This document shows positions 1 through 6,207 of a stretch of DNA of 12,303 nt, piece after piece (within the stretch, counting starts at the first letter, position 1; each line of letters begins with the position of its first letter). The stretch comes from GCA-2719315 sp964448645 (GTDB taxonomy: Bacteria; Bacteroidota; Bacteroidia; Flavobacteriales; Flavobacteriaceae). The translations under genes were made by a program, and so were the position numbers. The notes under the pieces were generated by a model, which saw only the letters and a list, made by a program, of their open reading frames with translations, was not told where the DNA came from and ran no database searches. The stretch lies in NCBI GenBank assembly GCA_964448645.1, contig CAYUZY010000061.1, forward strand, positions 1-12,303, in the 5' to 3' direction.

Positions 1-1872
1 TCTAACTATAAAGGTTTGAGTCCTTTTACAAATGAAAAAACTCCAAGTTTTATGGTTTCTCCAGTTAAGCAAATTTGGAAAGACTTTAGTAGTGGGAAAG
101 GTGGTAACATAGTGGCTTTTTTGATGGAACATGAGCATTTTAGTTATCCAGATGCGTTAAGGTTTTTAGCAAAAAAATATAATATTATAATTCAAGAAAC
201 TCAAGAATCTGAAGAAGAAAAAGAAAAAGCTAATGAAAAAGAATCTTTGTTTTTGATTAGTCAATATGCAATGAACTTTTTTAAAGAGAACTTGTTTAAA
301 CAAGAAGAAGGTGTTTCCATAGGATTATCATATTTAAAAGAAAGAGGTTTTTCGAATGTAATAATTGAAAAATTTGTTATTGGATATTCTTTAGATTTAA
401 AAAACTCATTTTATAAATCAGCAATAAAATCTGGTTATTTAAAAGAAAATATCGAAAAATCTGGACTTGTTATTAATAATACTAAAGATACAATTGATAG
501 ATTCAGGGGAAGAATGATTTTTCCTATAAGGAGTATAGCTGGAAGGGTTCAAGGTTTTGGAGGAAGAATTTTATCAAATATTTCTAAAACAGCAAAATAC
601 ATTAATTCTCCAGAGAGTCTTATCTATATTAAGAGTAAAGTTTTGTATGGAATTTATGAAGGCAAAAAGGCTATTGCTAGCAAAGATCTTTGTTATTTAG
701 TAGAAGGATATACTGATGTAATTCAAATGCATCAATCTGGGATTGAAAATGTCGTTTCATCATCAGGAACTGCCTTAAGTATAGAGCAAATACTAATAAT
801 TAAAAGGTTAACAAAGAATGTTACATTATTATTTGATTCTGATGAAGCAGGATTAAGAGCTGCCTTAAGAGGAGTAGATTTGTTTTTAGAACAAGGAATT
901 AATGTAAAAATTTTAGCTTTTCCTGACGGAGAAGATCCTGATAGTTTTGTTAAAGGAAAAGTTAAATCAGAAATTTTAAAATATTTTGATCAAAATTCAA
1001 CAGACTTTATTCAATTTAAAACTAATTTATTGCTTAAGGATTCAATAGATGATCCTGTAAAAAAATCTTTAGTAATTAAAGATATTGTTATAAGTATTTC
1101 AAAAATTCCTGACTTAATTCAGCAAGAAATTTTTGTCAAAAAGTGTTCAGAATTAATGAACGTTTCTGAAGAAGTTTTGTTTAACACAATAGAACAAGAA
1201 AAAAATAAAAGTCAATATAAAAATAATAAAAAGAAAAATTTTGAAAAGCCATTAGAGCTTGTTGAAAAAATTTCGAGTATAGGAAAACCTGATTTAGAAA
1301 TAGCTTCTTTAGAAAAACAAATAGTTTACATTTTGCTTCATTATGGAGGGGAAGAAGCTCTTTTTGACGAGATTTTTTTGTTACAAGGAAATAATGGACA
1401 AGTAATTGAAGAGTCTAAAATTGTAAAAAGTAAAGTTTATGAAAAAGTTTTTCTTGATTTACAACAAGATGAAATAGAGTTAATTAATCCTTTATATCAA
1501 GAATTATATAATATTTTAATTGAATTTTATCAGACAGAAGGAAAAGTTATTATAGATAAATTAATTAGAAATCTTAAACCGGAATTATCACAAATAGTTT
1601 CAGATCTTTTATTGTCTGATGAAATTTATGAGCTTCATAATTGGGATAGAAGAAATGTTTTTGTTAAGGATAAAAAAAGTTTGGTAGGTCAACTAGTTAG
1701 TGAGACTATTTTGTCTTTAAGAAAAAATTTGATAGATCAAAAGATTAAAAGTTTAGTTATTAATTCAAAAGGAGAAAAGGGTATATTAAAAAATCCTGAT
1801 TTTCTATCAGATATTATTAATTATCAAAATTTAAAAAAGCTTTTATCAAAAAAATTAAATAGAGTTATTTAA
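1..1872 (+). CDS. dnaG: DNA primase DnaG (5' end missing)
   Basis: Primase that makes RNA primers at the replication fork for DnaB helicase and the polymerase. The reading frame is open from base 1, so the true start lies upstream; by family length about 35-40 N-terminal residues are missing and 623 are visible. The TTG at 16 is internal. The N-terminal CHC2-type region is present (NEKTPSF at 31-51, GKGG at 94-105), but the four zinc ligands are replaced by Ser, Thr, Asp and Ser. The TOPRIM catalytic core follows: EGYTD (703-717) carries the conserved Glu, and DSDEAG (835-852) carries the metal-binding DxD. The C-terminal part from about 1300 is poorly conserved, as expected for the helicase-interacting domain. 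The gene ends in a 4-bp overlap with a convergent gene. Identification is secure; what the ligand loss means is inference. Confidence 0.96.
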   Translation, partial: SNYKGLSPFTNEKTPSFMVSPVKQIWKDFSSGKGGNIVAFLMEHEHFSYPDALRFLAKKYNIIIQETQESEEEKEKANEKESLFLISQYAMNFFKENLFKQEEGVSIGLSYLKERGFSNVIIEKFVIGYSLDLKNSFYKSAIKSGYLKENIEKSGLVINNTKDTIDRFRGRMIFPIRSIAGRVQGFGGRILSNISKTAKYINSPESLIYIKSKVLYGIYEGKKAIASKDLCYLVEGYTDVIQMHQSGIENVVSSSGTALSIEQILIIKRLTKNVTLLFDSDEAGLRAALRGVDLFLEQGINVKILAFPDGEDPDSFVKGKVKSEILKYFDQNSTDFIQFKTNLLLKDSIDDPVKKSLVIKDIVISISKIPDLIQQEIFVKKCSELMNVSEEVLFNTIEQEKNKSQYKNNKKKNFEKPLELVEKISSIGKPDLEIASLEKQIVYILLHYGGEEALFDEIFLLQGNNGQVIEESKIVKSKVYEKVFLDLQQDEIELINPLYQELYNILIEFYQTEGKVIIDKLIRNLKPELSQIVSDLLLSDEIYELHNWDRRNVFVKDKKSLVGQLVSETILSLRKNLIDQKIKSLVINSKGEKGILKNPDFLSDIINYQNLKKLLSKKLNRVI

Positions 1873-2471
1873 AATAATTTAGATTCATTAGCAAATTTAT
1901 ATAAATCTATTGTGTTAATAGCTCTAGTCTTATTATAAACTCTTGTTTTATATGTATTAACTGTTTTCTGATTTATTTTAAGTATTTTCGAAATTTCAAT
2001 ATTTCGTTTACCATCAATTAAGTGTTTTAAAACCTCTATTTCTCTTTTAGAAAGTGTAGTTTTATTTCTGTTTAATTTTAGATAATTCAAGTTTATGAAT
2101 TTGGTTCCAATGGATTTTTTGTAAACATTATTTATTGAATTGATAATAAGTTTTTTTTTAGAGGTTTTTAAAAGGTATTCTGAAACACCTTTTTTAATAA
2201 ATTTATTTATATCGTTTGAATAAGGTTTTGAGGTGAAAATTATTATTGGAACTTTTTTATTTATTTTTTTAATTAAATCTTCAATATTACCATCTTTAAG
2301 TTCAATTTCAGAAATAATTATATCTATTTTATTTAGTGATGAAGATAATTTAGATAGTTCTTGAAGAGATCCAATTGTTTTATGAACTCTTAAATCATTA
2401 TTATTTTTAAAAAAATATTTAAATCCTTTTTGGACTACTGGATGAGGGTCAATAAATAATATATTAATCAT
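1869..2471 (-). CDS. Atypical NarL/LuxR-family response regulator, orphan
   Basis: 200-residue transcription regulator with an N-terminal receiver (about 1-118) and a C-terminal LuxR-type helix-turn-helix (about 138-192: LSKREIEVLKHL, then the recognition region NQKTVNTYKTRVYNK). The DNA-binding half looks intact. The receiver keeps Asp8, Thr80 and Lys102. The phospho-acceptor Asp is Glu55 (context IIISEIELKDG), and the second metal-binding acid of the usual DDHP motif is Pro9 (IDPHP). In canonical receivers these acids bind Mg2+ and accept phosphate, so phosphorylation is probably lost and the protein may be constitutively active or controlled another way. No histidine kinase is nearby. The start is 2 bp after the nadE stop, so the gene is probably cotranscribed with nadE. 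Its target genes cannot be told from the sequence. Confidence 0.88.
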   Translation of the reverse strand: MINILFIDPHPVVQKGFKYFFKNNNDLRVHKTIGSLQELSKLSSSLNKIDIIISEIELKDGNIEDLIKKINKKVPIIIFTSKPYSNDINKFIKKGVSEYLLKTSKKKLIINSINNVYKKSIGTKFINLNYLKLNRNKTTLSKREIEVLKHLIDGKRNIEISKILKINQKTVNTYKTRVYNKTRAINTIDLYKFANESKLF

Positions 2472-2473
2472 TA

Positions 2474-3268
2474 TTATAATATATTCAAAGGGATTTTACA
2501 AACTGGAATTGAAGTCATTTTATGAAAATTATTTTTATTATATCTTTTGTAGATTTTTAACACTAATTTTTGTCTTTTTGAAAAAGTCTTTTCTTTAACT
2601 TTTTTTTCAGATATTTTCATAGCCCACTCAAGTTCTTTATATGTTACGCCAAATTGATCTTCATCTGTTCTGTTATCAGGCCACAGTCCATCTGTAGGAG
2701 CTGCTTTTTGAATTGATTTTATTATTTTAAGATCTTTCGCTAATTTATAAACTTCTGTTTTTATTAAATCAGCTATTGGACTGATATCAACTCCTCCATC
2801 ACCGTATTTTGTAAAAAACCCAACTCCAAAATCTTCAACTTTGTTTCCGGTTCCAGCTACAAGATAATCATTTAATGAAGCAAAATAATATAAAGTTGTC
2901 ATTCTTAGGCGAGCTCTTGAATTAGCTAGGGATAGCAGTTGTTTTTCATTTTCACTTTTTATAAGAGGCATCTTATTTTTAAATAAATCAAAAACTTCTG
3001 ATAATGAAATATTATAATGATTTACATTAGAAAAATTCTTTTCAAGCCAATTTATATGATCACTAGACCTTTTTTTTTCATTTTTATTTTGATGAATTGA
3101 CATGTCTAAACATAAAACATTCTTTTTTGTTAAAGCACATAGAGTTGATACAACTGCAGAATCAATACCTCCTGAAACACCTATAACAAATCCATTCATT
3201 TTTGATTTATTACAATAGTCAATTAACCAACTGACAATATGATCAATTACTTTTTTTGGAGATTTCAT
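2474..3268 (-). CDS. nadE: NH3-dependent NAD+ synthetase
   Basis: Catalyses the last step of NAD synthesis, ATP-dependent amidation of deamido-NAD+, in the cytoplasm. At 264 residues it is the short form with only the synthetase domain and no nitrilase-type glutaminase domain, so ammonia is the expected nitrogen donor. Visible motifs are the adenylation P-loop VSGGIDSAV (31-39), NSRARLRM (116-123), GTGNKVEDFGVGFFTKYGDG (139-158) with the following DISPIADLIKTEVY, and TDGLWPDNRTDEDQFG (192-207). All are typical of the family and no key residue appears lost. The ATG at 3268 gives a normal N-terminus. It is the first gene of a leftward pair with the response regulator and is divergent from gldB across 81 bp, which should contain its promoter; I found no good TAnnTTTG match on this strand. 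Confidence 0.96.
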   Translation of the reverse strand: MKSPKKVIDHIVSWLIDYCNKSKMNGFVIGVSGGIDSAVVSTLCALTKKNVLCLDMSIHQNKNEKKRSSDHINWLEKNFSNVNHYNISLSEVFDLFKNKMPLIKSENEKQLLSLANSRARLRMTTLYYFASLNDYLVAGTGNKVEDFGVGFFTKYGDGGVDISPIADLIKTEVYKLAKDLKIIKSIQKAAPTDGLWPDNRTDEDQFGVTYKELEWAMKISEKKVKEKTFSKRQKLVLKIYKRYNKNNFHKMTSIPVCKIPLNIL

Positions 3269-3289
3269 GCTTAATAGACTTAATGAGTG

Positions 3290-3297
3290 TAAATTTG
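3290..3297 (+). promoter_or_regulatory. Possible -7 element upstream of gldB
   Basis: TAAATTTG matches the Bacteroidota -7 consensus TAnnTTTG exactly and lies 52 bp before the gldB ATG in the nadE/gldB divergent gap. No convincing TTG or TTTG partner sits at the usual upstream spacing (the best is a weak TTTC at 3263-3266). In DNA this AT-rich the octamer could occur by chance. Confidence 0.35.
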
Positions 3298-3349
3298 TGT
3301 TAAAATTAATTATTTGAGGTTATGAACAAAATTTTTTATTGATTTAGTT

Positions 3350-4324
3350 ATGAGTTTAAAACATTTTATAATTTTTTCAAACATTTTATTTTTTGTTTTT
3401 TTAAATATTCAATGTAAAAAAGATAATACTAAAGATGAAATTAATTTAATTCCAATTAATGTTTCTTTTGATAGGTTTGATAAAAAATTTTATAATATAG
3501 ATTCATTTAAGTTAAAAGATTTAAAAAAAGATTATTATTATTTATTCCCAGAAAAGTTTGATGATATAGTTTGGGTTAATCGAAGAAAAGATTCTTTACA
3601 ACTTATTTTAAAAAATGCTATTGAAAAAAAATTTAAAAGCTTTGATTTTATAGAAAATGAGGTAAATCAACTTTTCAAACATTTAAAATATTATTTCCCT
3701 AAAATAAAAATTCCTAAAATAGTTACATTAATTAATAATGTTGATTATCAATCTAAAATTATTTACTCGGATTCATTAATCCTTATATCTCTTGATACTT
3801 ATTTAGGAAAAAACCATGAGGTTTACAATGGGATTCCTAGTTATATAAAATATGATATGGATATATCATTTTTATCCTCTCATATAGCAGATAAATTTTT
3901 AAACAGTAAAATAAATTACCCAAAGGAAAGAACTTTTCTGTCTCAAATTATATACTATGGCAAAAAGCTTTATTTAAAGGAAAAATTATTGCCTAATAAA
4001 AATGATACTATTACAATTGGATATTCAAAACAAGATTTGACTTGGGCTCAAGAAAATGAACTTTACATATGGAAATATTTTATTGAAAGGGAATTGCTTT
4101 ATAATACTGACAGCAAACTAGTAAGAAGATTTTTAGATCATTCACCTTTTTCTAAATTCTATTTACAGATTGACAATCAATCTCCAGGTAGAATAGGAAG
4201 ATGGATTGGATGGCAAATAGTTAGATCGTTTATGAAAAAAAATCCAGAAACAAGAATTGAGGATTTAATATTAAAACCTAGTGAAGAATTATTTGTTAAA
4301 TCTGGTTATAAACCTAAATTATAA
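3350..4324 (+). CDS. gldB: Gliding motility lipoprotein GldB
   Basis: 324-residue predicted envelope lipoprotein of the GldB family, required for gliding in Flavobacterium johnsoniae; its biochemical role is not established. The N-terminus is a hydrophobic signal peptide (about 4-21) ending at Cys22, followed by KKDN, as in many Bacteroidota lipoproteins. The residues just before the Cys (N-I-Q) are poor matches to the usual small-residue lipobox. The C-terminus contains the conserved-looking PGRIGRWIGWQIVRSFM (279-295) and ends in a basic YKPKL tail. I see no HExxH or other recognisable catalytic motif. The gldC start is 5 bp downstream, the same gldB-gldC order as in gliding flavobacteria, which strongly supports the call. 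Whether this organism actually glides cannot be told from these two genes, because gldB and gldC also occur in non-gliding relatives. Confidence 0.9.
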   Translation: MSLKHFIIFSNILFFVFLNIQCKKDNTKDEINLIPINVSFDRFDKKFYNIDSFKLKDLKKDYYYLFPEKFDDIVWVNRRKDSLQLILKNAIEKKFKSFDFIENEVNQLFKHLKYYFPKIKIPKIVTLINNVDYQSKIIYSDSLILISLDTYLGKNHEVYNGIPSYIKYDMDISFLSSHIADKFLNSKINYPKERTFLSQIIYYGKKLYLKEKLLPNKNDTITIGYSKQDLTWAQENELYIWKYFIERELLYNTDSKLVRRFLDHSPFSKFYLQIDNQSPGRIGRWIGWQIVRSFMKKNPETRIEDLILKPSEELFVKSGYKPKL

Positions 4325-4329
4325 TTTAA

Positions 4330-4659
4330 ATGAAAAAATCAAATATTAATATTGAAGTAACTTTAGATGAAAATAAAATTCCTGAAGAAATGTTTTGGTC
4401 GGCTCCTGATGGCGGGGTTAATAAAAAGGAATGCAAAGCTTTACTTATGTCTTTTTGGGATAGTGATGTCCAAGAGACTTTAAAAATGGATCTATGGGTA
4501 AAAAATATGCCAATTGATCAGATGCAAATGTTTTTTTATCAAACTTTATTGTCAATGAGCGATAGTTTTTATAATGCAACAAAAGATGAAAAAATGACTC
4601 AGTCCTTAAGGGATTTTTGTAAATATTTTGGTGAAAAATTAAAAGTCATTAATAAATAA
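4330..4659 (+). CDS. gldC: Gliding motility protein GldC
   Basis: Small 109-residue protein of the GldC family. It has no signal peptide or membrane segment, so it is probably cytoplasmic. Recognition rests on the pattern VTLDENKIPEEMFWSAPDGG near the N-terminus, then a conserved middle (LMSFWDS, LWVKNMPIDQM, FFYQTLLSMSDSF) and the C-terminal RDFCKYFGEKL, as well as its place directly after gldB. In F. johnsoniae GldC is linked to gliding and GldB function; its molecular activity is unknown. The gene begins 5 bp after gldB, with no obvious Shine-Dalgarno sequence, and is presumably translated from the same mRNA. It ends 4 bp from the stop of the convergent engB. Confidence 0.92.
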   Translation: MKKSNINIEVTLDENKIPEEMFWSAPDGGVNKKECKALLMSFWDSDVQETLKMDLWVKNMPIDQMQMFFYQTLLSMSDSFYNATKDEKMTQSLRDFCKYFGEKLKVINK

Positions 4660-4673
4660 ATATTTATTTTTTT
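4654..4673. terminator. AT-only palindrome and T-run between convergent gldC and engB
   Basis: AAATAAATATTTATTT (4654-4669) is a perfect 16-bp palindrome running into a T-run ending at 4673, with A-rich sequence on the other side. It spans the stop codons of both converging genes (gldC TAA 4657-4659; engB stop 4664-4666). The position suits a bidirectional terminator. With no G or C and no loop, however, any hairpin would be weak, and such palindromes are not rare at this base composition. Confidence 0.28.
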
Positions 4674-5269
4674 AGATTTTTATTTAATACTTCAATTTCG
4701 GTTAAAATATTTTTAACCCCCTTTTTTTTGTGAGATGAAGTGATATAAATAGGAGGCAGCGATTTTAGAGAAAATTTTAAAAGAGATTTTTTATATTCAT
4801 CTACATTTTTTTTAATATTACTTTGAGATATTTTATCAGATTTTGTGAATACTATTGAAAAAGAAACATAATTATTAATTAACCATTTAATAAAAGTTAA
4901 ATCAATTTCTTGGACTTTGTGTCTTATGTCAATAAGAAGGTAAGCATTTATTAATTGTTTTCTTTTTTTAAAGTATTCAGAGACCAATTTTTGAAACTCT
5001 CTTTTGTTTTTTTTAGATGTAGAGGCGTATCCATATCCAGGAAGGTCTACTATAAACCAATTATTGTTAATTAAAAAATGATTTACTAATTGAGTTTTTC
5101 CAGGTTTTGAAGAAGTTTTAGCTAGTTTTTTTTTATTACACAAACAATTAATGAGACTAGATTTGCCAACATTTGATCTACCAATAAATGCATATTCTGG
5201 AATTGAATAATTTGGACATTTTGAAACATTAGAGTTACTTACAACAAATTCTGCTGATCTAATTATCAT
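4664..5269 (-). CDS. engB: Ribosome biogenesis GTPase EngB (YihA/YsxC)
   Basis: TRAFAC-class GTP-binding protein of 201 residues, the usual length for EngB, which acts in late assembly of the large ribosomal subunit and is essential in several bacteria. All G motifs are visible: G1 P-loop GRSNVGKS (30-37), the G2 region SKPGKTQLVNHF (54-65) with its threonine, G3 DLPGYGYA (75-82), G4 TKSD (142-145) and a G5-like TSSHKKKG (177-184). There is no membrane segment. The start at 5269 gives the standard N-terminus beginning a few residues before SAEFVVS. It lies 5 bp downstream of the hydrolase gene and is probably cotranscribed with it. The C-terminus is Lys-rich, consistent with RNA or ribosome contact. 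Confidence 0.95.
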   Translation of the reverse strand: MIIRSAEFVVSNSNVSKCPNYSIPEYAFIGRSNVGKSSLINCLCNKKKLAKTSSKPGKTQLVNHFLINNNWFIVDLPGYGYASTSKKNKREFQKLVSEYFKKRKQLINAYLLIDIRHKVQEIDLTFIKWLINNYVSFSIVFTKSDKISQSNIKKNVDEYKKSLLKFSLKSLPPIYITSSHKKKGVKNILTEIEVLNKNLKK

Positions 5270-5274
5270 AATAA

Positions 5275-6039
5275 CTAATTAATCAGATTAACCAACCAAT
5301 TGTGCATAATTTTGTTAAATTTTTGAGGATGTTCCATCATTGGAACGTGGCCACATTTGTCAATCCAAAAAAGGCTGGAATTAGGAAGTAATTTATTGAA
5401 TTCTTCTGCAACTTCTGGAGGAGTTACAGTATCTTGATTTCCCCAAATTATAGCAGTAGGTGTCTTCATTTTTGGTAGATCATTTGCCATATTATGCCTT
5501 ATAGCACTTTTTGCAAGTGCTAATGTTCTGATTAGTTTATCTCTATCATTAACAGTGTCAAAAACTTCATCAATCAATTCTTTTGTAGCAATTTTAGAAT
5601 TAAAAAAAACATCTTCAGTTTTTGATTTTATCCAATTATAATTTTCTCTATTTGGATATTTATCTCCCATATTATTTTCATAGAGTCCCGAACTGCCAGT
5701 TAGAATTAAGCCTTTTAATAATTTAGGATAATTTTTTGCAAATAATAAACCTATATGACCTCCCATAGAATTTCCAAGTAAAATAATATTTTTTAATCCT
5801 TTGAAAGCAATAAATTCATATAAGAATTCAGATAATGATTTAAGTGTAGTGTCTGAAATAGGCATTGAATAAATCGGAAGTTCAGGTATTATAACTTTAT
5901 AGCCTTTAGATGGAAAAAAATCATAAACTGTTTTAAAATTACTTAGTCCGCCCATTAATCCATGAAGAATAATGATTTCTTGGCCTTCTCCAGATTCTAT
6001 ATATCGATATTTATTTTCTTTAATTACAGTTTTATTCAT
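5275..6039 (-). CDS. Alpha/beta-fold hydrolase, substrate unknown
   Basis: 254-residue cytoplasmic alpha/beta hydrolase (no signal peptide). The full catalytic set is visible: oxyanion-hole HG in LHGLMGG (25-31), nucleophile elbow GNSMGG with Ser91, acid Asp203 in WGNQDTVTP and base His231 in CGHVPMMEHP. A cap-like region lies between about 120 and 185. The pattern resembles MhpC/BphD-type hydrolases and related esterases, but no aromatic-degradation genes are nearby and the substrate cannot be assigned. It is the first gene of a leftward pair with engB, and it is divergent from mraZ across 168 bp. It occupies a site beside the division cluster that, as I recall, holds a similar hydrolase in many Flavobacteriia, which suggests a housekeeping role (for example an esterase in lipid or cofactor metabolism); that is inference. 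Confidence 0.88.
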   Translation of the reverse strand: MNKTVIKENKYRYIESGEGQEIIILHGLMGGLSNFKTVYDFFPSKGYKVIIPELPIYSMPISDTTLKSLSEFLYEFIAFKGLKNIILLGNSMGGHIGLLFAKNYPKLLKGLILTGSSGLYENNMGDKYPNRENYNWIKSKTEDVFFNSKIATKELIDEVFDTVNDRDKLIRTLALAKSAIRHNMANDLPKMKTPTAIIWGNQDTVTPPEVAEEFNKLLPNSSLFWIDKCGHVPMMEHPQKFNKIMHNWLVNLIN

Positions 6040-6085
6040 AATTATGACTATAACACCTTTGTAAATATAGCCATTTCAATTTTAG

Positions 6086-6112
6086 TTGTTTTAATTCATG
6101 CTAATACTTTTG
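6086..6112 (+). promoter_or_regulatory. Candidate distal promoter of the mraZ/dcw operon
   Basis: TACTTTTG (6105-6112) fits the Bacteroidota -7 consensus TAnnTTTG, and a TTG (6086-6088) lies 16 bp upstream, close to the reported 17-23 bp spacing in Flavobacterium. A start near 6120 would place the 10-bp repeats in the 5' leader, about 90 bp before the mraZ ATG. Confidence 0.4.
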
Positions 6113-6143
6113 AATAGAAAATTAAATGTAAAAACTTATCAAC

Positions 6144-6172
6144 AATGTGGTAAAATGTGGTAAAATGTGGTA
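6144..6172 (+). promoter_or_regulatory. Probable MraZ operator: three tandem 10-bp repeats
   Basis: AATGTGGTA occurs perfectly at 6144-6152, 6154-6162 and 6164-6172, giving three copies spaced exactly 10 bp apart, one per helical turn and all in the same orientation. No fourth copy is seen on either side. MraZ in Escherichia coli binds direct TGGGN repeats with 5-nt spacers (also a 10-bp period), and in Mollicutes it binds tandem AAAGTG-type boxes, both upstream of mraZ. The position (36 bp before the mraZ ATG), the period and the GTGG core all fit. The repeat contains an in-frame ATG (6157) that is better read as operator than as start codon. Confidence 0.8.
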
Positions 6173-6181
6173 TTAATATTT

Positions 6182-6189
6182 TATATTTG
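6182..6189 (+). promoter_or_regulatory. Candidate proximal -7 element of mraZ
   Basis: TATATTTG matches TAnnTTTG exactly and lies just downstream of the tandem repeats, 18 bp before the mraZ ATG. Its -33 region would fall inside the repeats, where no TTG is present, so repressor occlusion or use of the GTGG sequence is possible. The resulting leader would be very short (roughly 12 nt). Confidence 0.35.
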
Positions 6190-6207
6190 ATATATAAAAA
6201 TTGTTTA

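Noticed and set aside
3327..3334. Minus-strand AAATTTTG as a -7 element for nadE
   Set aside because: One mismatch to TAnnTTTG and no -33 partner; too weak to list.
3322..3342. Six-codon open frame (ATG to TGA) 7 bp before gldB, preceded by GAGG
   Set aside because: Could be a leader peptide, but this length occurs by chance, and this lineage does not normally rely on Shine-Dalgarno sequences.
6036..6047. 12-bp palindrome TCATAATTATGA over the hydrolase start codon
   Set aside because: AT-rich and short, with no known regulator match; likely chance.
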